64,000 nucleotides of DNA from Stenotrophomonas sp. 364 (GTDB taxonomy: Bacteria > Pseudomonadota > Gammaproteobacteria > Xanthomonadales > Xanthomonadaceae): the NCBI RefSeq assembly GCF_009832905.1, contig NZ_CP047135.1:3822001-3886000 (forward strand), given 5' to 3'. Each line of letters opens with the position of its first letter. The stretch's first letter is position 1. Positions 7,340 to 16,283 of the stretch are shown piece after piece. Both the position numbers and the translations under genes were made by a program. The notes under the pieces were generated by a model, which searched no databases, was not told the DNA's origin, and saw only the letters and a program-made list of their open reading frames with translations.

Positions 7340-7785
7340 GCGTTGGTCCCTTTCCGCTGAGCCCGGTGATCACCCGGCTCCAGCAGCGAGCGCAGGTGCT
7401 GGAGCTGGTGGGCGACGCGGCGGGGCTGGCTGACGCCCTCGCCGCGCAGCCGGCGGTCGATGCCGCTGCCTATGTCACCGCCACCGAGCAGAGCAGGCAC
7501 CTGTTCTACAGCGGCGCCGCGCCGCTGCAGCACTGCGACGTCGAACTGCTCGTGGTGATCTTCGTCCGCGTTCGGCCCGCGTCCGTCGAAGGTCCCACGG
7601 CACGCCAGCGCATGGATGCCGACCTCATTCCCGCCGTGCGCCTTGCCCTGCTGGGCTGGGCGCCGGAGGACACACAGGAACCGCTGACCCTGCTCAGCGC
7701 CCGTGAGGCGTCGCAATCCGGGCAGTGGCTTGTTTCACACCAGACCTTCGCCAGCAGCTATCGGATGACCCCGCCGCCTGCGTAG
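7336..7785 (+). CDS. tail terminator protein
   Basis: A 149-residue protein resembling tail terminator (tail-completion) proteins of Mu-like siphoviruses, which form the ring that stops tail polymerisation and normally joins the tail to the head. Features: an N-terminal helix with VITRLQQRAQ..LELVGDAAGLA, a strand CDVELLVVIFVRV, and the block VRLALLGWAPEDTQEPLTLL typical of this group. CAGGAG lies before the ATG. It is the first full gene of the tail operon. Confidence 0.75.
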   Translation: MSVGPFPLSPVITRLQQRAQVLELVGDAAGLADALAAQPAVDAAAYVTATEQSRHLFYSGAAPLQHCDVELLVVIFVRVRPASVEGPTARQRMDADLIPAVRLALLGWAPEDTQEPLTLLSAREASQSGQWLVSHQTFASSYRMTPPPA

Positions 7786-7934
7786 GCCACCGGCCACGGC
7801 CCGCGACGCGCATGCCAGCTGCTTCCCCACGATGGGGCGTGGCTGACCTGCGGTAACGGTCCGACCGGCCATCGCTCCACCCCGTTGAACCCGCCGGCAG
7901 GTGTCGGCACCAAATCCACCATCAAGGAATCGAA

Positions 7935-8912
7935 ATGGCCCAGCCTGACCTCCAACAATTCAAGAAGCGCGGCCTGGCACTTGCCCTGCGCACTGCTGCC
8001 GGCGTACCGGTGAACCCCTCTGCCGTGAACAATGGCGTGCTGCTGTTCAACGGCAGCTCGGGTACCGAGTTCGACAAGATCGAACGCCCCCTGGATCGAC
8101 CGCACTTCAGCGGCCAGCCGTTCGCCGTGGGTGCCAAGCGCGCCTTCATCGAAGGCGAATTCGAGCTGTACCCGCCGCTGACCCCCGGCGCCGCCGCGAC
8201 CAGTGACGCCGATTGCGGTGTGCTCCTGCTGCCGGCCGGCATGGCGGTAATCAAGGATGCCGATGACAAGACCACGCGTTACCAGCCGATCAGCGCCGAT
8301 ATCGCCGTCGCCGATGCCAAATGGTGGCATGCCGGCACCCTCAAGAGCGTCGCTGCGGCACGCAACAACGTTACCGGCCTGACCCTGGCCATCGGTGACC
8401 GCTTCAAGGGCAATGTCCGCATCCAGGGCGATTACACCACCGTCGGTGAAGAGGACCTGCCGTCCATCACGCTGCCGACCACGGTGCCGGTGGTGGCCCG
8501 CCACGACAACACCCGCACCACCGTCGCCGTCAACGGCACCGCGCCGCTGGTGGTCTGGGGCAAGTCGCTGGCCATCGACTTCGGCAACACCATCGCTTCC
8601 AAGGAATTCAGCAGCCACAAGGAGACCGGCATCAGCGATCGCCTGGCCAGCTGGACGCTGCGGATCGCACGCACCGCGCTGACCGACTTCAATCCGTGGG
8701 CAGTCCGCGACGCGGCGCAGACCATCGAAGCCGCCATCCGCGTGAGCCAGGGCGGCAACGTCTACAGCGAGCTGGCCATCCGCGGCCAGATCGAGAACGT
8801 CAACGAAGTCGACGTCGATGGCGACTACGGCTGGGAACTGACCGGCCCCTGCGTGGCCAGCAATGCTGGTGGCGACGAGTTCCACATCGAGTTCGGCGAC
8901 GCCACGCCGTAA
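7935..8912 (+). CDS. major tail tube protein
   Basis: A 325-residue structural protein, expected to stack as hexamer rings into the non-contractile tail tube. It matches the tube proteins of B3-like transposable siphoviruses in length and layout: an N-terminal FKKRGLALALRTAAG..VNPSAVNNGVLLFNGSSG, an Asp/Gly-rich middle, and a C-terminal immunoglobulin-like part. An AAGGA site precedes the ATG. No contractile sheath gene lies near it, so the particle would be flexible, not R-type. The 149 bases before it hold no gene. Confidence 0.82.
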   Translation: MAQPDLQQFKKRGLALALRTAAGVPVNPSAVNNGVLLFNGSSGTEFDKIERPLDRPHFSGQPFAVGAKRAFIEGEFELYPPLTPGAAATSDADCGVLLLPAGMAVIKDADDKTTRYQPISADIAVADAKWWHAGTLKSVAAARNNVTGLTLAIGDRFKGNVRIQGDYTTVGEEDLPSITLPTTVPVVARHDNTRTTVAVNGTAPLVVWGKSLAIDFGNTIASKEFSSHKETGISDRLASWTLRIARTALTDFNPWAVRDAAQTIEAAIRVSQGGNVYSELAIRGQIENVNEVDVDGDYGWELTGPCVASNAGGDEFHIEFGDATP

Positions 8913-9038
8913 TCGACCCTGCATACGGCGCCTGCCCTCGGCAGGTGCCGTCAGGCCCCGGTGCATCGCACCCGGCGGCCTGTGCACCACCGCCCTGCGG
9001 GGCACCCATGAACCCCCTTCCCAAAAAGGATCGATCCC

Positions 9039-9398
9039 ATGCTTCGCCTGAAGAAAACCACCACCGTTGCAATGCCCATCAAGCTCCGCCTGCCGACGGA
9101 GAACCCGGATTCCTTCAACGAAGGGACCATCACCGCGCACGTCAAGATCCTCACCAAGGACGAGATGAAGTCCCTGGCCGAGGCGGAAACCGCCGACGCG
9201 GAATACGTGGACAAGCTGCTGGTCTCCGTCGAAGGCCTGGGCGATGAAGACGGAAGCCCGATCAACGGCGACGCCGCGCTGGAACAGATGCGTCGCGGCC
9301 CGTGGTCCACCTTCCTGCAGGCCGCCTTCCTGCAGGCGTACTTCGAGCAGTACGGGGATGCCCGGGTAAAAAACTCGAAGACGTCGCGCAGGCCCTGA
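9039..9398 (+). CDS. tail assembly chaperone, short form (gpG-like)
   Basis: A 119-residue product between tube and tape-measure genes, where siphoviruses encode the tail chaperone that coats the tape measure during assembly. AAAAAGGAT precedes the ATG. It has the acidic, helical character of the group (EMKSLAEAETADAEYVDKLLVSVEGLGDEDG). Near its end the codons GTA AAA AAC form a slippery site that shifts part of the ribosomes into the -1 frame to make the long form. Confidence 0.8.
   Translation: MLRLKKTTTVAMPIKLRLPTENPDSFNEGTITAHVKILTKDEMKSLAEAETADAEYVDKLLVSVEGLGDEDGSPINGDAALEQMRRGPWSTFLQAAFLQAYFEQYGDARVKNSKTSRRP
9368..9374 (+). promoter_or_regulatory. -1 ribosomal frameshift site A AAA AAC
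   Basis: The heptamer A-AAA-AAC is in the correct phase (gtA AAA AAC in the zero frame) for a canonical X-XXY-YYZ tandem slip. A possible stimulatory stem GGGTCC (9406-9411) / GGACCC (9445-9450), with an inner GGGG/CCCC pair, lies downstream, at about 31 bases, rather far for a strong stimulator. Confidence 0.85.
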
Positions 9399-9739
9399 TT
9401 GGGAAGGGTCCACGCACCGACGGCGGCGAGAGGGGAGAGCCCCTGGACCCGACCGTCGGTGCGGCGGACTTTCTGCGTGACGGCGGGGCCTCGCGCCCCG
9501 AGATCGAGGACGTCGGGGTGCTGGTCGAAAACTGGGTCGCCGTGTCGGTCTTCCGACGTTGCAAGGCGGCTTGGCTCACAGGCATGCATCCCCCCATCTA
9601 TGGCGGCGTGGCCGCCCAGGAGATCGAAGCGGCCGCGCGGCTTGAACGCGTTCCCGTTGCCGACTACCCGGATCTGTTGGACGCGCTGGATGTCCTGATC
9701 TCAACCACCCGCAGTGCGCATTGCACCACTCTGAACTAA
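9374..9739 (+). CDS. tail assembly chaperone, frameshift extension (gpT-like)
   Basis: This is the -1-frame part of the long chaperone and is probably never translated alone. After the slip the sequence continues as LEDVAQALIGKG..., adding 121 residues to the first 112 for a product of about 233. The extension holds VENWVAVSVFRRCKAAWLTGM and EIEAAARLERVPVADYPDLLDALDVL. In lambda the equivalent GT product bridges the tape measure to tube subunits. Confidence 0.78.
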   Translation, partial: LEDVAQALIGKGPRTDGGERGEPLDPTVGAADFLRDGGASRPEIEDVGVLVENWVAVSVFRRCKAAWLTGMHPPIYGGVAAQEIEAAARLERVPVADYPDLLDALDVLISTTRSAHCTTLN

Positions 9740-9750
9740 GGGACACGCCC

Positions 9751-12700
9751 GTGACCGACTCCGCCGTTACCTTCCGCCTTACCGCAGAGCACAGCGCCCT
9801 GGTCGCTGCGGTCACCTCTTCCAAGGATGCCTTGGCCCTGTTTGGAAGCACCACGCTGGTGGTGAGCCGACAGTCCGCCGAGGGCGCCCAGGGCATCCGC
9901 CAGATAGGCGATGCCTCCGGGAGCACGACGCAGAAGACCACGGCAATGACCGCCGTGCTTGAGCGGGCCAAGGGTCTGCTCGGTGCGGACTTCGGCAAGG
10001 ATGCCGTCAAGAACCTGATCAGCATGGCGGACAGGTATGCGGAACTCTCGGCGAGGATCGCGCTGTCCACCAAGGGGCTGGCCAACGTCGCCGCGGTTCA
10101 GGCCGAGGTCTTCGCGATCTCGCAGCGTACCTCGACGGCGTTGGATGGCACGGTGGCGGTGTATGCGACGCTGGCGCGGTCGGTGGACGACTACGGTATG
10201 TCGCAGCGGCAGCAGCTGGCCATGACCGAGAGCATCAACAAGGCACTGGCGCTGTCCAACACCAGTACTGGCGGCGCAGCAAGCGCGGTGAGCGCGCTCA
10301 GCCAGGCCCTGTCGGAGGGCGTACTGAGTACCGACAAGTTCAATGCCGTCATCAATGCCTCGCCGCGCTTGGCCGAGGCGCTTGCCAATGGCCTGGGCCT
10401 GAGCGCCGATGCGATGCGCCGGATGGTCGCCGACGGGGCGGTTTCCGGCCAGATGATGATAGATGCATTGGCACACCAGGCTGGCACCCTGGACACCGAG
10501 TTCGCGCAACTACCGCTCACCGTCGGCCGTTCGATGGAACAGCTTCGCAACGCGGTCACCCAGGTGGTAGGCGAGGCGTCGGAGCAGCTGGGCGCATCGA
10601 GCACGCTGGCCAGTGGCATTGCCTTCCTGGCCAGCCATATGGGCACCCTGGCCACCGCGGTTGGCGTGGTTGCACTGGCTTACACCAGTGGCCTGGGCGT
10701 TGCCCTGGTCAAGAATGCAGCCGACAAACTGCAGGCAATCCTGCAGACCCGGCTGCTGGCCCAGGCCGAGCTGGACGCGGCGCGGGCGGCGGAAGTCCAT
10801 GCGATGGGGCGGGTGAGCCTGGCCCGTGCCGGCCTGTCCAGTACGGGCGGGCTGGTTGCCGCCGAAGCACAGCTTGCCGCAGCGCAGGCACGCACCCAGG
10901 CGGCCACGGAGGCCTCCTCGCTTGCCCTGACCGCCAAAGGTGCGGCCATGCGTGCCGCAGGAACCGCGATGGCGGCGTTCGGCGGACCCGTGGGCCTGGC
11001 CATCACCGCCCTGACCACGTTTGTCATGTGGGCACGCAACAGCGAGCAGGAAGCCACGCGCCTGGCCGACTCGGTAAGCAAAGGCTTCCAGTCGACGATG
11101 GGCAAGCTGGAGGGTTTCAGCCAAGAAGGCGCGAACGTCGGGTTCGCCGGCCTGGAATCGTCGCTGGGAACCCTCAACGACGCACAGCAGCAGGTGGAGG
11201 TGCTCACCCGGCGTTACGGCGACCTGGTTCGCCAGCGCGACATGATGGTGGCGCGGACCGGCTGGGTGTCGCCGGACTTCAAGGCGCAGATGGCCGAGGC
11301 CGCCGAGAGCCTTGAGGTCGCCAAGGTCAAACAGGTTCAACTCAGCGACGCCTACCAGAATGCGATCGGCATCAGCCGCGACGCGGTGTTGCAGGCCGCC
11401 GGACTGACCGATGCGACCGATACCCAGCGCAGTTCGCTGGAGAAGCTGCTGCAGGAGCTCGCCCGTGAAGGCCAGACCCTGGACCAGATCCGCCCCCACC
11501 TGCAGCGGTGGGCCACCGAGCAGGTCAACGTGGAAGCAGCGAACCGCCTCGCCGAGTACTCGTATCGGGACATGGGCAACGCCGCCGGCACCGCCGGTGC
11601 GGCGATCAGGCGCGCGACTGGCGACGTTACCGCAGGGTTGCTGAGCCGGATCAACCAGCTGGAACTCCAGGAAATCGAGCAGACCCAGGGCAAGGCGGCC
11701 GCGATGCGTGCTGCGGTCGAGCGTGACCTGGCCGCAAAATCCTACGCGCCCAACAGCAAGGAAAGCGAGGCTGCGCGGACTGCCAATGAGTACATCATCA
11801 AGATGACCTTGGCGCAGGACCGCCGTGCCGAAGCGACCCGCCGTGCGGCCGAGGCGGACCGGGAGGCCCAGCGCGTCCTGCAGGACAACATTCGACTCGC
11901 CCAACAACGCGAGGACTCCCAGGCCAGGTATGCGAGCGATGCCGCGCGCGTGGCCGCCCAGGCGCAGGGCCCGCTGGCCCTTGTCGAAGAAGAGCGCAAG
12001 CAGCGCATCACCGAGCTGCAAGGCCTTTTCAACGAACAGAAGCTGCTGCAGGAGAGCTTCGACACATTGAAAGGCGATGCCGATCGGAAGGCAGATGGTC
12101 GCATCGCCGACCTGCTGGCCAAGCAGGCCGCCCCCCGGGCGGTGCTCGACACCATGAGCGGCGAAGTCGAACGCCTGAAGATGAGCACCAGTGAGCGCGA
12201 ACGCTACAACCGGGAGCTGCGCAACGAGCAGGAGATGCGCAAGGCCATCAACGAAGCCAACGAGAGCGGCGCGGCGATCAATGCGGAAAGAACGGCCGGC
12301 CTGATCGCCGAAGCCCGGGCATGGGCCGGCGTATCGATCGAGACCGAACGACAGGTCGCGCAGCTGCAGAAGTTCACGGATATCTTCAATACCGGCATCA
12401 GCAGCATCGCCGACCTGCTGGCGGACAGCTTCAGCGGGGGCCTGGATGGCTCCAAGAGTTTCTTTGATCGTCTCAAGGACATCTTCAAGAAGGGCTGGCG
12501 CGACGTGCTGCGCACGATGCTGGACCAGAGCTTCGTGCGGCCGCTGCAGGAGGGCATGTCCAGGATGATGAACAGCATCATGTCCGGCCTCACCGGCAAT
12601 ACCAGCGAAGGCGGCGTCTGGTCGAGCCTCGGCAAATGGTTCGGCGGCGCGGATGGCGGCGCATCGGGCACCGGAGGGCTCAAGGGCATCTTCCAACAGG

Positions 12701-14790
12701 TCAAGGGTCTGTTCGGCGGGACCTCGGCGAGCCCAGCGGGCAGCAGCGTGTGGTCGGGCGCGTCGACGTTCACTCCTTCGTTGCTGTCCGGCAGCGGCAG
12801 CTGGATGGCTGGCAGCGCCGCGCCCAACACGCTGATGGGCTTTGGCAATAACGTCGGCGGCTTCATCGGTGCCGGCACGGGCACTGCCGGGGTCGGGGCG
12901 GGCGTGAGCGGTGCAGGTGCCAGTGCATCCGGGGCGATGGCCGTGCCGATCATCGGCTGGATCATCGCGGGCATGATGAAAAACGCCGAGCTGTTCGACA
13001 AGGGCTGGGACATCGCCAACGGGGAGAGCTGGGCGGGCAAGGCAGCCACGTTGGGTGCGGTAGGCCACGCCGATGACATGTTCCGCAAGATCGGCCTCAA
13101 CGACAAGACCGCTTCGATCCTGTCCGGCTCGTCCATCCATGCGGCGCTGTTCGGCCGAAAGAAGCCGACGGTGGAGGCGCAGGGGTTGATCGGCAGCTAC
13201 GGCTTCGATGCATTCACCGGGCAGAGCTTCACCGACATCAAGGCCAAGGGCGGCATGTTCCGCAGCGACAAGCGCTGGACCGAGTACGGCGAGCTCGACC
13301 AGGGTCTCAACGATGCGTTCGGTAGCATGATCCGCCGGACCCGCAACAGCGTGACGACGTTGGCCGACCAGCTCGGCGTGGATATCGGCGCCCAGCTGGC
13401 AACGGTTCGTGTTGACCTGGGCAAGATCAAACTGGACGCCGACCCGGAGAAGGCCAAGGCGCAGCTGGAAGAGTTGCAGGCGGGCATGGTCGACAAGCTG
13501 ACCGGCACCGGCGTGGGCATGCTGGGCTTCCAGCACCTGCTCGACCGCGGTTTTGAAGCCGGAGATGTGATGAACGGCCTGGCATCGGCCATTGCACTGA
13601 TGACCGGCACTGCCCAGGAACTTGGGCGGGCGCTGGATGGCTCGGAGATCGACCTGGTCAACCGCACCACCGAGATGTTCCAGCGGCTTGCCAGCACGGC
13701 CGGCACCACGATGGAGGAGCAGGTCAACGCGATTACCGCGGCCGCCTCCGGTTACGGAACGGCCGTCGGCGGCGCGCAGCAGGACATTGCCACCGCCGGC
13801 TTCAGTGGCTTTGCCACGTCCCTGCTTGCCGTCAAACAGGAGGAGCGCGAGCGCATCCGTACGTTGCAGGACCAGGCCAAGGCACTGGGTGGCCTGACGG
13901 CGCGGGAGCAGGACCTGGCCACGGTACGACAAGCCGCACAGGTCAAGACCGATGCCTTGGTGCGCACCCTGGAAGCAGACCTGGTAGACCTTGCACTGGG
14001 CCAGGTCGATGACCGGATCCAGCGTCTGGGCGGGGCCGTGGAGGGTACCTCCAGCAAGATCGAGCAGTTCCTGGACAGCCTCCAGCTGAGCGACACCCTG
14101 GGCACCGCGACGGATGCAGAACGTCGGGTCACCACCAACGACCTGATGAGTGCTGCCGCGCTGGCCGGCGACGCAGATGCCTTTGCCCAGTACGCGCAGC
14201 AGTTCCTTTCCTTGAGCCGTGAGCTCAATGCCAGCGGCGCCGGGTACCAGGCCGACTATGATCGGGTACTGCAGATGGCGCAGAACTTCGGGGGCGAGGG
14301 CAACGCCGCATCGCTGGAGCAGCTGTACGCCCAGCGCGACGCGCTCAAGGCACAGCAGGAAGCGGCCAGCCGCCTTGAGCGTGCCCAGCGCATCGCACAA
14401 GGCGTCAGCGACCTGGCCGGTGTCCGTGGGGGGGATCCGCTGGACCTGCTGCGCAGCGTAACGGGCCTGTCGCCCGAAGCGCTTGCTGGCGACCTTGGCA
14501 TGTCGGTCACGGAACTAGGCCAGTACTTGTCCGAGCAGAAGACCGACATCGGCGACCTTGCAGACATCCTGTACGAACTGCCCAAACGCATCGCCTCGGA
14601 GATGGTCACCGCCCTGGTCGACCGGGAGGTCCCCGTGGCGCGTGGACAGCCACAGACACCGGCAACGCTGGCGACCGGCACTGGGGCATCGGCCGAAGAC
14701 ACCACCCGCCAGCTGATGTTCGTGCTGCAGAAACTCGACGTCACCCTCGCCCGCCAGAACGTCCTGGCCGAACTGGAGCAACTGAAATGA
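9751..14790 (+). CDS. tail tape measure protein
   Basis: A 1679-residue protein that sets tail length and lines the tube. The N-terminal region (about residues 100-260) is the conserved tape-measure domain of Mu-like and lambdoid phages, with SQRTSTALDGTVAVYATLAR, ALSQALSEGVLSTDKFNAVI and MIDALAHQAGTLDTEFAQLP. Membrane-type segments follow at about 300-330 and 400-440. Long Ala/Gln/Arg-rich helices occupy the centre, then a Gly-rich hydrophobic stretch near residues 1000-1090, and more coiled coil to the end. GTG at 9751 is chosen because AAGGGA precedes it; a TTG at 9721 overlaps the chaperone gene. At about 0.15 nm per residue the tail would be near 250 nm (rule of thumb, not measured). Confidence 0.92.
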   Translation: MTDSAVTFRLTAEHSALVAAVTSSKDALALFGSTTLVVSRQSAEGAQGIRQIGDASGSTTQKTTAMTAVLERAKGLLGADFGKDAVKNLISMADRYAELSARIALSTKGLANVAAVQAEVFAISQRTSTALDGTVAVYATLARSVDDYGMSQRQQLAMTESINKALALSNTSTGGAASAVSALSQALSEGVLSTDKFNAVINASPRLAEALANGLGLSADAMRRMVADGAVSGQMMIDALAHQAGTLDTEFAQLPLTVGRSMEQLRNAVTQVVGEASEQLGASSTLASGIAFLASHMGTLATAVGVVALAYTSGLGVALVKNAADKLQAILQTRLLAQAELDAARAAEVHAMGRVSLARAGLSSTGGLVAAEAQLAAAQARTQAATEASSLALTAKGAAMRAAGTAMAAFGGPVGLAITALTTFVMWARNSEQEATRLADSVSKGFQSTMGKLEGFSQEGANVGFAGLESSLGTLNDAQQQVEVLTRRYGDLVRQRDMMVARTGWVSPDFKAQMAEAAESLEVAKVKQVQLSDAYQNAIGISRDAVLQAAGLTDATDTQRSSLEKLLQELAREGQTLDQIRPHLQRWATEQVNVEAANRLAEYSYRDMGNAAGTAGAAIRRATGDVTAGLLSRINQLELQEIEQTQGKAAAMRAAVERDLAAKSYAPNSKESEAARTANEYIIKMTLAQDRRAEATRRAAEADREAQRVLQDNIRLAQQREDSQARYASDAARVAAQAQGPLALVEEERKQRITELQGLFNEQKLLQESFDTLKGDADRKADGRIADLLAKQAAPRAVLDTMSGEVERLKMSTSERERYNRELRNEQEMRKAINEANESGAAINAERTAGLIAEARAWAGVSIETERQVAQLQKFTDIFNTGISSIADLLADSFSGGLDGSKSFFDRLKDIFKKGWRDVLRTMLDQSFVRPLQEGMSRMMNSIMSGLTGNTSEGGVWSSLGKWFGGADGGASGTGGLKGIFQQVKGLFGGTSASPAGSSVWSGASTFTPSLLSGSGSWMAGSAAPNTLMGFGNNVGGFIGAGTGTAGVGAGVSGAGASASGAMAVPIIGWIIAGMMKNAELFDKGWDIANGESWAGKAATLGAVGHADDMFRKIGLNDKTASILSGSSIHAALFGRKKPTVEAQGLIGSYGFDAFTGQSFTDIKAKGGMFRSDKRWTEYGELDQGLNDAFGSMIRRTRNSVTTLADQLGVDIGAQLATVRVDLGKIKLDADPEKAKAQLEELQAGMVDKLTGTGVGMLGFQHLLDRGFEAGDVMNGLASAIALMTGTAQELGRALDGSEIDLVNRTTEMFQRLASTAGTTMEEQVNAITAAASGYGTAVGGAQQDIATAGFSGFATSLLAVKQEERERIRTLQDQAKALGGLTAREQDLATVRQAAQVKTDALVRTLEADLVDLALGQVDDRIQRLGGAVEGTSSKIEQFLDSLQLSDTLGTATDAERRVTTNDLMSAAALAGDADAFAQYAQQFLSLSRELNASGAGYQADYDRVLQMAQNFGGEGNAASLEQLYAQRDALKAQQEAASRLERAQRIAQGVSDLAGVRGGDPLDLLRSVTGLSPEALAGDLGMSVTELGQYLSEQKTDIGDLADILYELPKRIASEMVTALVDREVPVARGQPQTPATLATGTGASAEDTTRQLMFVLQKLDVTLARQNVLAELEQLK

Positions 14791-16283
14791 CCCGTCCGGT
14801 CCTTCTGGTCGATATCGGCTCATCGCCCCTGCCGGTGGTCACCCCGGTCCAGCACATCGCGGCCAGTTGGGCGCCCTCGGTGTATGTCGCGCCACCGCCG
14901 CCGGCACCCACCGCGTTGACCGCCACGTCGGTTGCGGACGGCGTTGCCCTGGCCTGGGCAGCAGGCCCGGGCAAGGGTATCGCCTATCGGATCGAACGGG
15001 CGCCGGATGTGGCCGGCGCCCCGGGTACCTGGCTGCAGATCGGGACCGCTGACGCCACGACGTTCACGGCCACGCTCACCGACGTCGCTGGCTACTGGTT
15101 CCGGGTCCGTGCCGTGCGCAACGGACAGTACTCGAGCTATGCCTCACCGGTGTACCAATACGCGTTCGTCACCAATCCGCCGCCGCTGGTGCTGGAAATC
15201 ACCGACGGCACCATCACCATCGATTGCCGATACAAGAGCTTCGTGCTCGTGCTGGACCGCGACGTGGATATCGTCCATTTCACCTTCGTCCGACCCGAAA
15301 CCACGGTGGTGGTGGACGTGCAGCAGAATGGCGGGGGCAACACACTGCAGTTGCCGCCCCATGTTCGGCCGATCAACGGCGTGCCGTACCGCGCTTCCCC
15401 GGTCTCGGGCAGCATCGATGTGGTCGGATTGAAGACCGTCAACGCTGGCGAGTCGTGGTTGCTGACCGCACAGCAACCGGCAGGTGGCGGCAGCGCGTTT
15501 GCCGCCGTGGTTGCCCCATCCCCCGCCGAGGCGACTGCCTACTACGATGGCAATGGCCCGGTATCCCCGGTTATCACCGTCACCCTGGCCGAACAGAACG
15601 GCGTGGCGCCGATCAGCGTGCAGTGGCAGCGCGCGGACCTGTCCGGTGGTGAGGACTTCCTGTGTTCGGACCGCACGGCGATGGCGCCGGTGTTCAGCGT
15701 TCCAGCCGATGTCACTGCGTTCCGCCAGACCCAGCAGTGGACGGCCACTCTGAAGGATCGGGCCGCGCGCGTATTGCAGGTGCAGGTCAGCATCAAGCTG
15801 CAGCGGATCGTCACCTACGAGGACCTCTCGGCACTGCTGCAGAACCCGGATTTCGAAGCGGGCAATGCCGGCTGGGACGTGGATGCTCCGATGCTGATTT
15901 CCAATGAGGTGCCCTACAACGGACGCTACTCGATGATGCTCGGCACCGGACAGTGGGGAACGTTCGAGGCCCGCAACATGTACTCCGCGGTGGTATCGCC
16001 GGGCAACACCCTGCAGGCGCGCTGCATGGTTCACCAGGGCGCGTCGGACCGGTACGCCGCCGGCGGCTGGGTGCGGATCAAGTGGTATGACGCCAACGGG
16101 CAGTTCATGTTCAACAGCGACGGCAACAATGTCGATGATGGCAGCGGAGGTGCCTGGCACCCGTCCTCGCTGACGGTCACGGTGCCGCCTGGTGCCGCAC
16201 GCGCGCGTCTGACGGCCGTGCTGTGGCGCACCCGCCAGAACAAGACCTGCCACGCCGATGCCTTCCAGTGGGCACGCCTGTGA
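14787..16283 (+). CDS. tail protein with FN3 and jelly-roll-like domains
   Basis: A 498-residue virion protein with no named family that I can assign firmly. Residues about 30-130 look like a fibronectin type III fold (APTALTATSVADGVALAWAAG...YWFRVRAVRNGQYSSYASPVYQY). The C-terminal third (from LLQNPDFEAGNAGWDV) has the look of a carbohydrate-binding jelly roll, as in phage fibres that hold sugars. The ATG overlaps the tape-measure stop (ATGA). Its place right after the tape measure suggests a distal tail or tip component with possible surface binding. Confidence 0.6.
   Translation: MTRPVLLVDIGSSPLPVVTPVQHIAASWAPSVYVAPPPPAPTALTATSVADGVALAWAAGPGKGIAYRIERAPDVAGAPGTWLQIGTADATTFTATLTDVAGYWFRVRAVRNGQYSSYASPVYQYAFVTNPPPLVLEITDGTITIDCRYKSFVLVLDRDVDIVHFTFVRPETTVVVDVQQNGGGNTLQLPPHVRPINGVPYRASPVSGSIDVVGLKTVNAGESWLLTAQQPAGGGSAFAAVVAPSPAEATAYYDGNGPVSPVITVTLAEQNGVAPISVQWQRADLSGGEDFLCSDRTAMAPVFSVPADVTAFRQTQQWTATLKDRAARVLQVQVSIKLQRIVTYEDLSALLQNPDFEAGNAGWDVDAPMLISNEVPYNGRYSMMLGTGQWGTFEARNMYSAVVSPGNTLQARCMVHQGASDRYAAGGWVRIKWYDANGQFMFNSDGNNVDDGSGGAWHPSSLTVTVPPGAARARLTAVLWRTRQNKTCHADAFQWARL

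Noticed and set aside
7935..8912. R-type (contractile) tailocin
   Set aside because: No sheath, baseplate wedge or spike genes are present; the tube, frameshifted chaperone and long tape measure are siphovirus-type.
9721..9750. TTG start for the tape measure
   Set aside because: It lies inside the chaperone extension without a ribosome site; GTG at 9751 follows AAGGGA.
10510..14400. A 1296-codon open frame on the - strand opposite the tape measure gene
   Set aside because: High GC and the codon bias of the + strand gene leave the antisense frame open; its product is a His/Arg/Leu-rich mixture without domains, and the + strand gene has clear tape-measure motifs.
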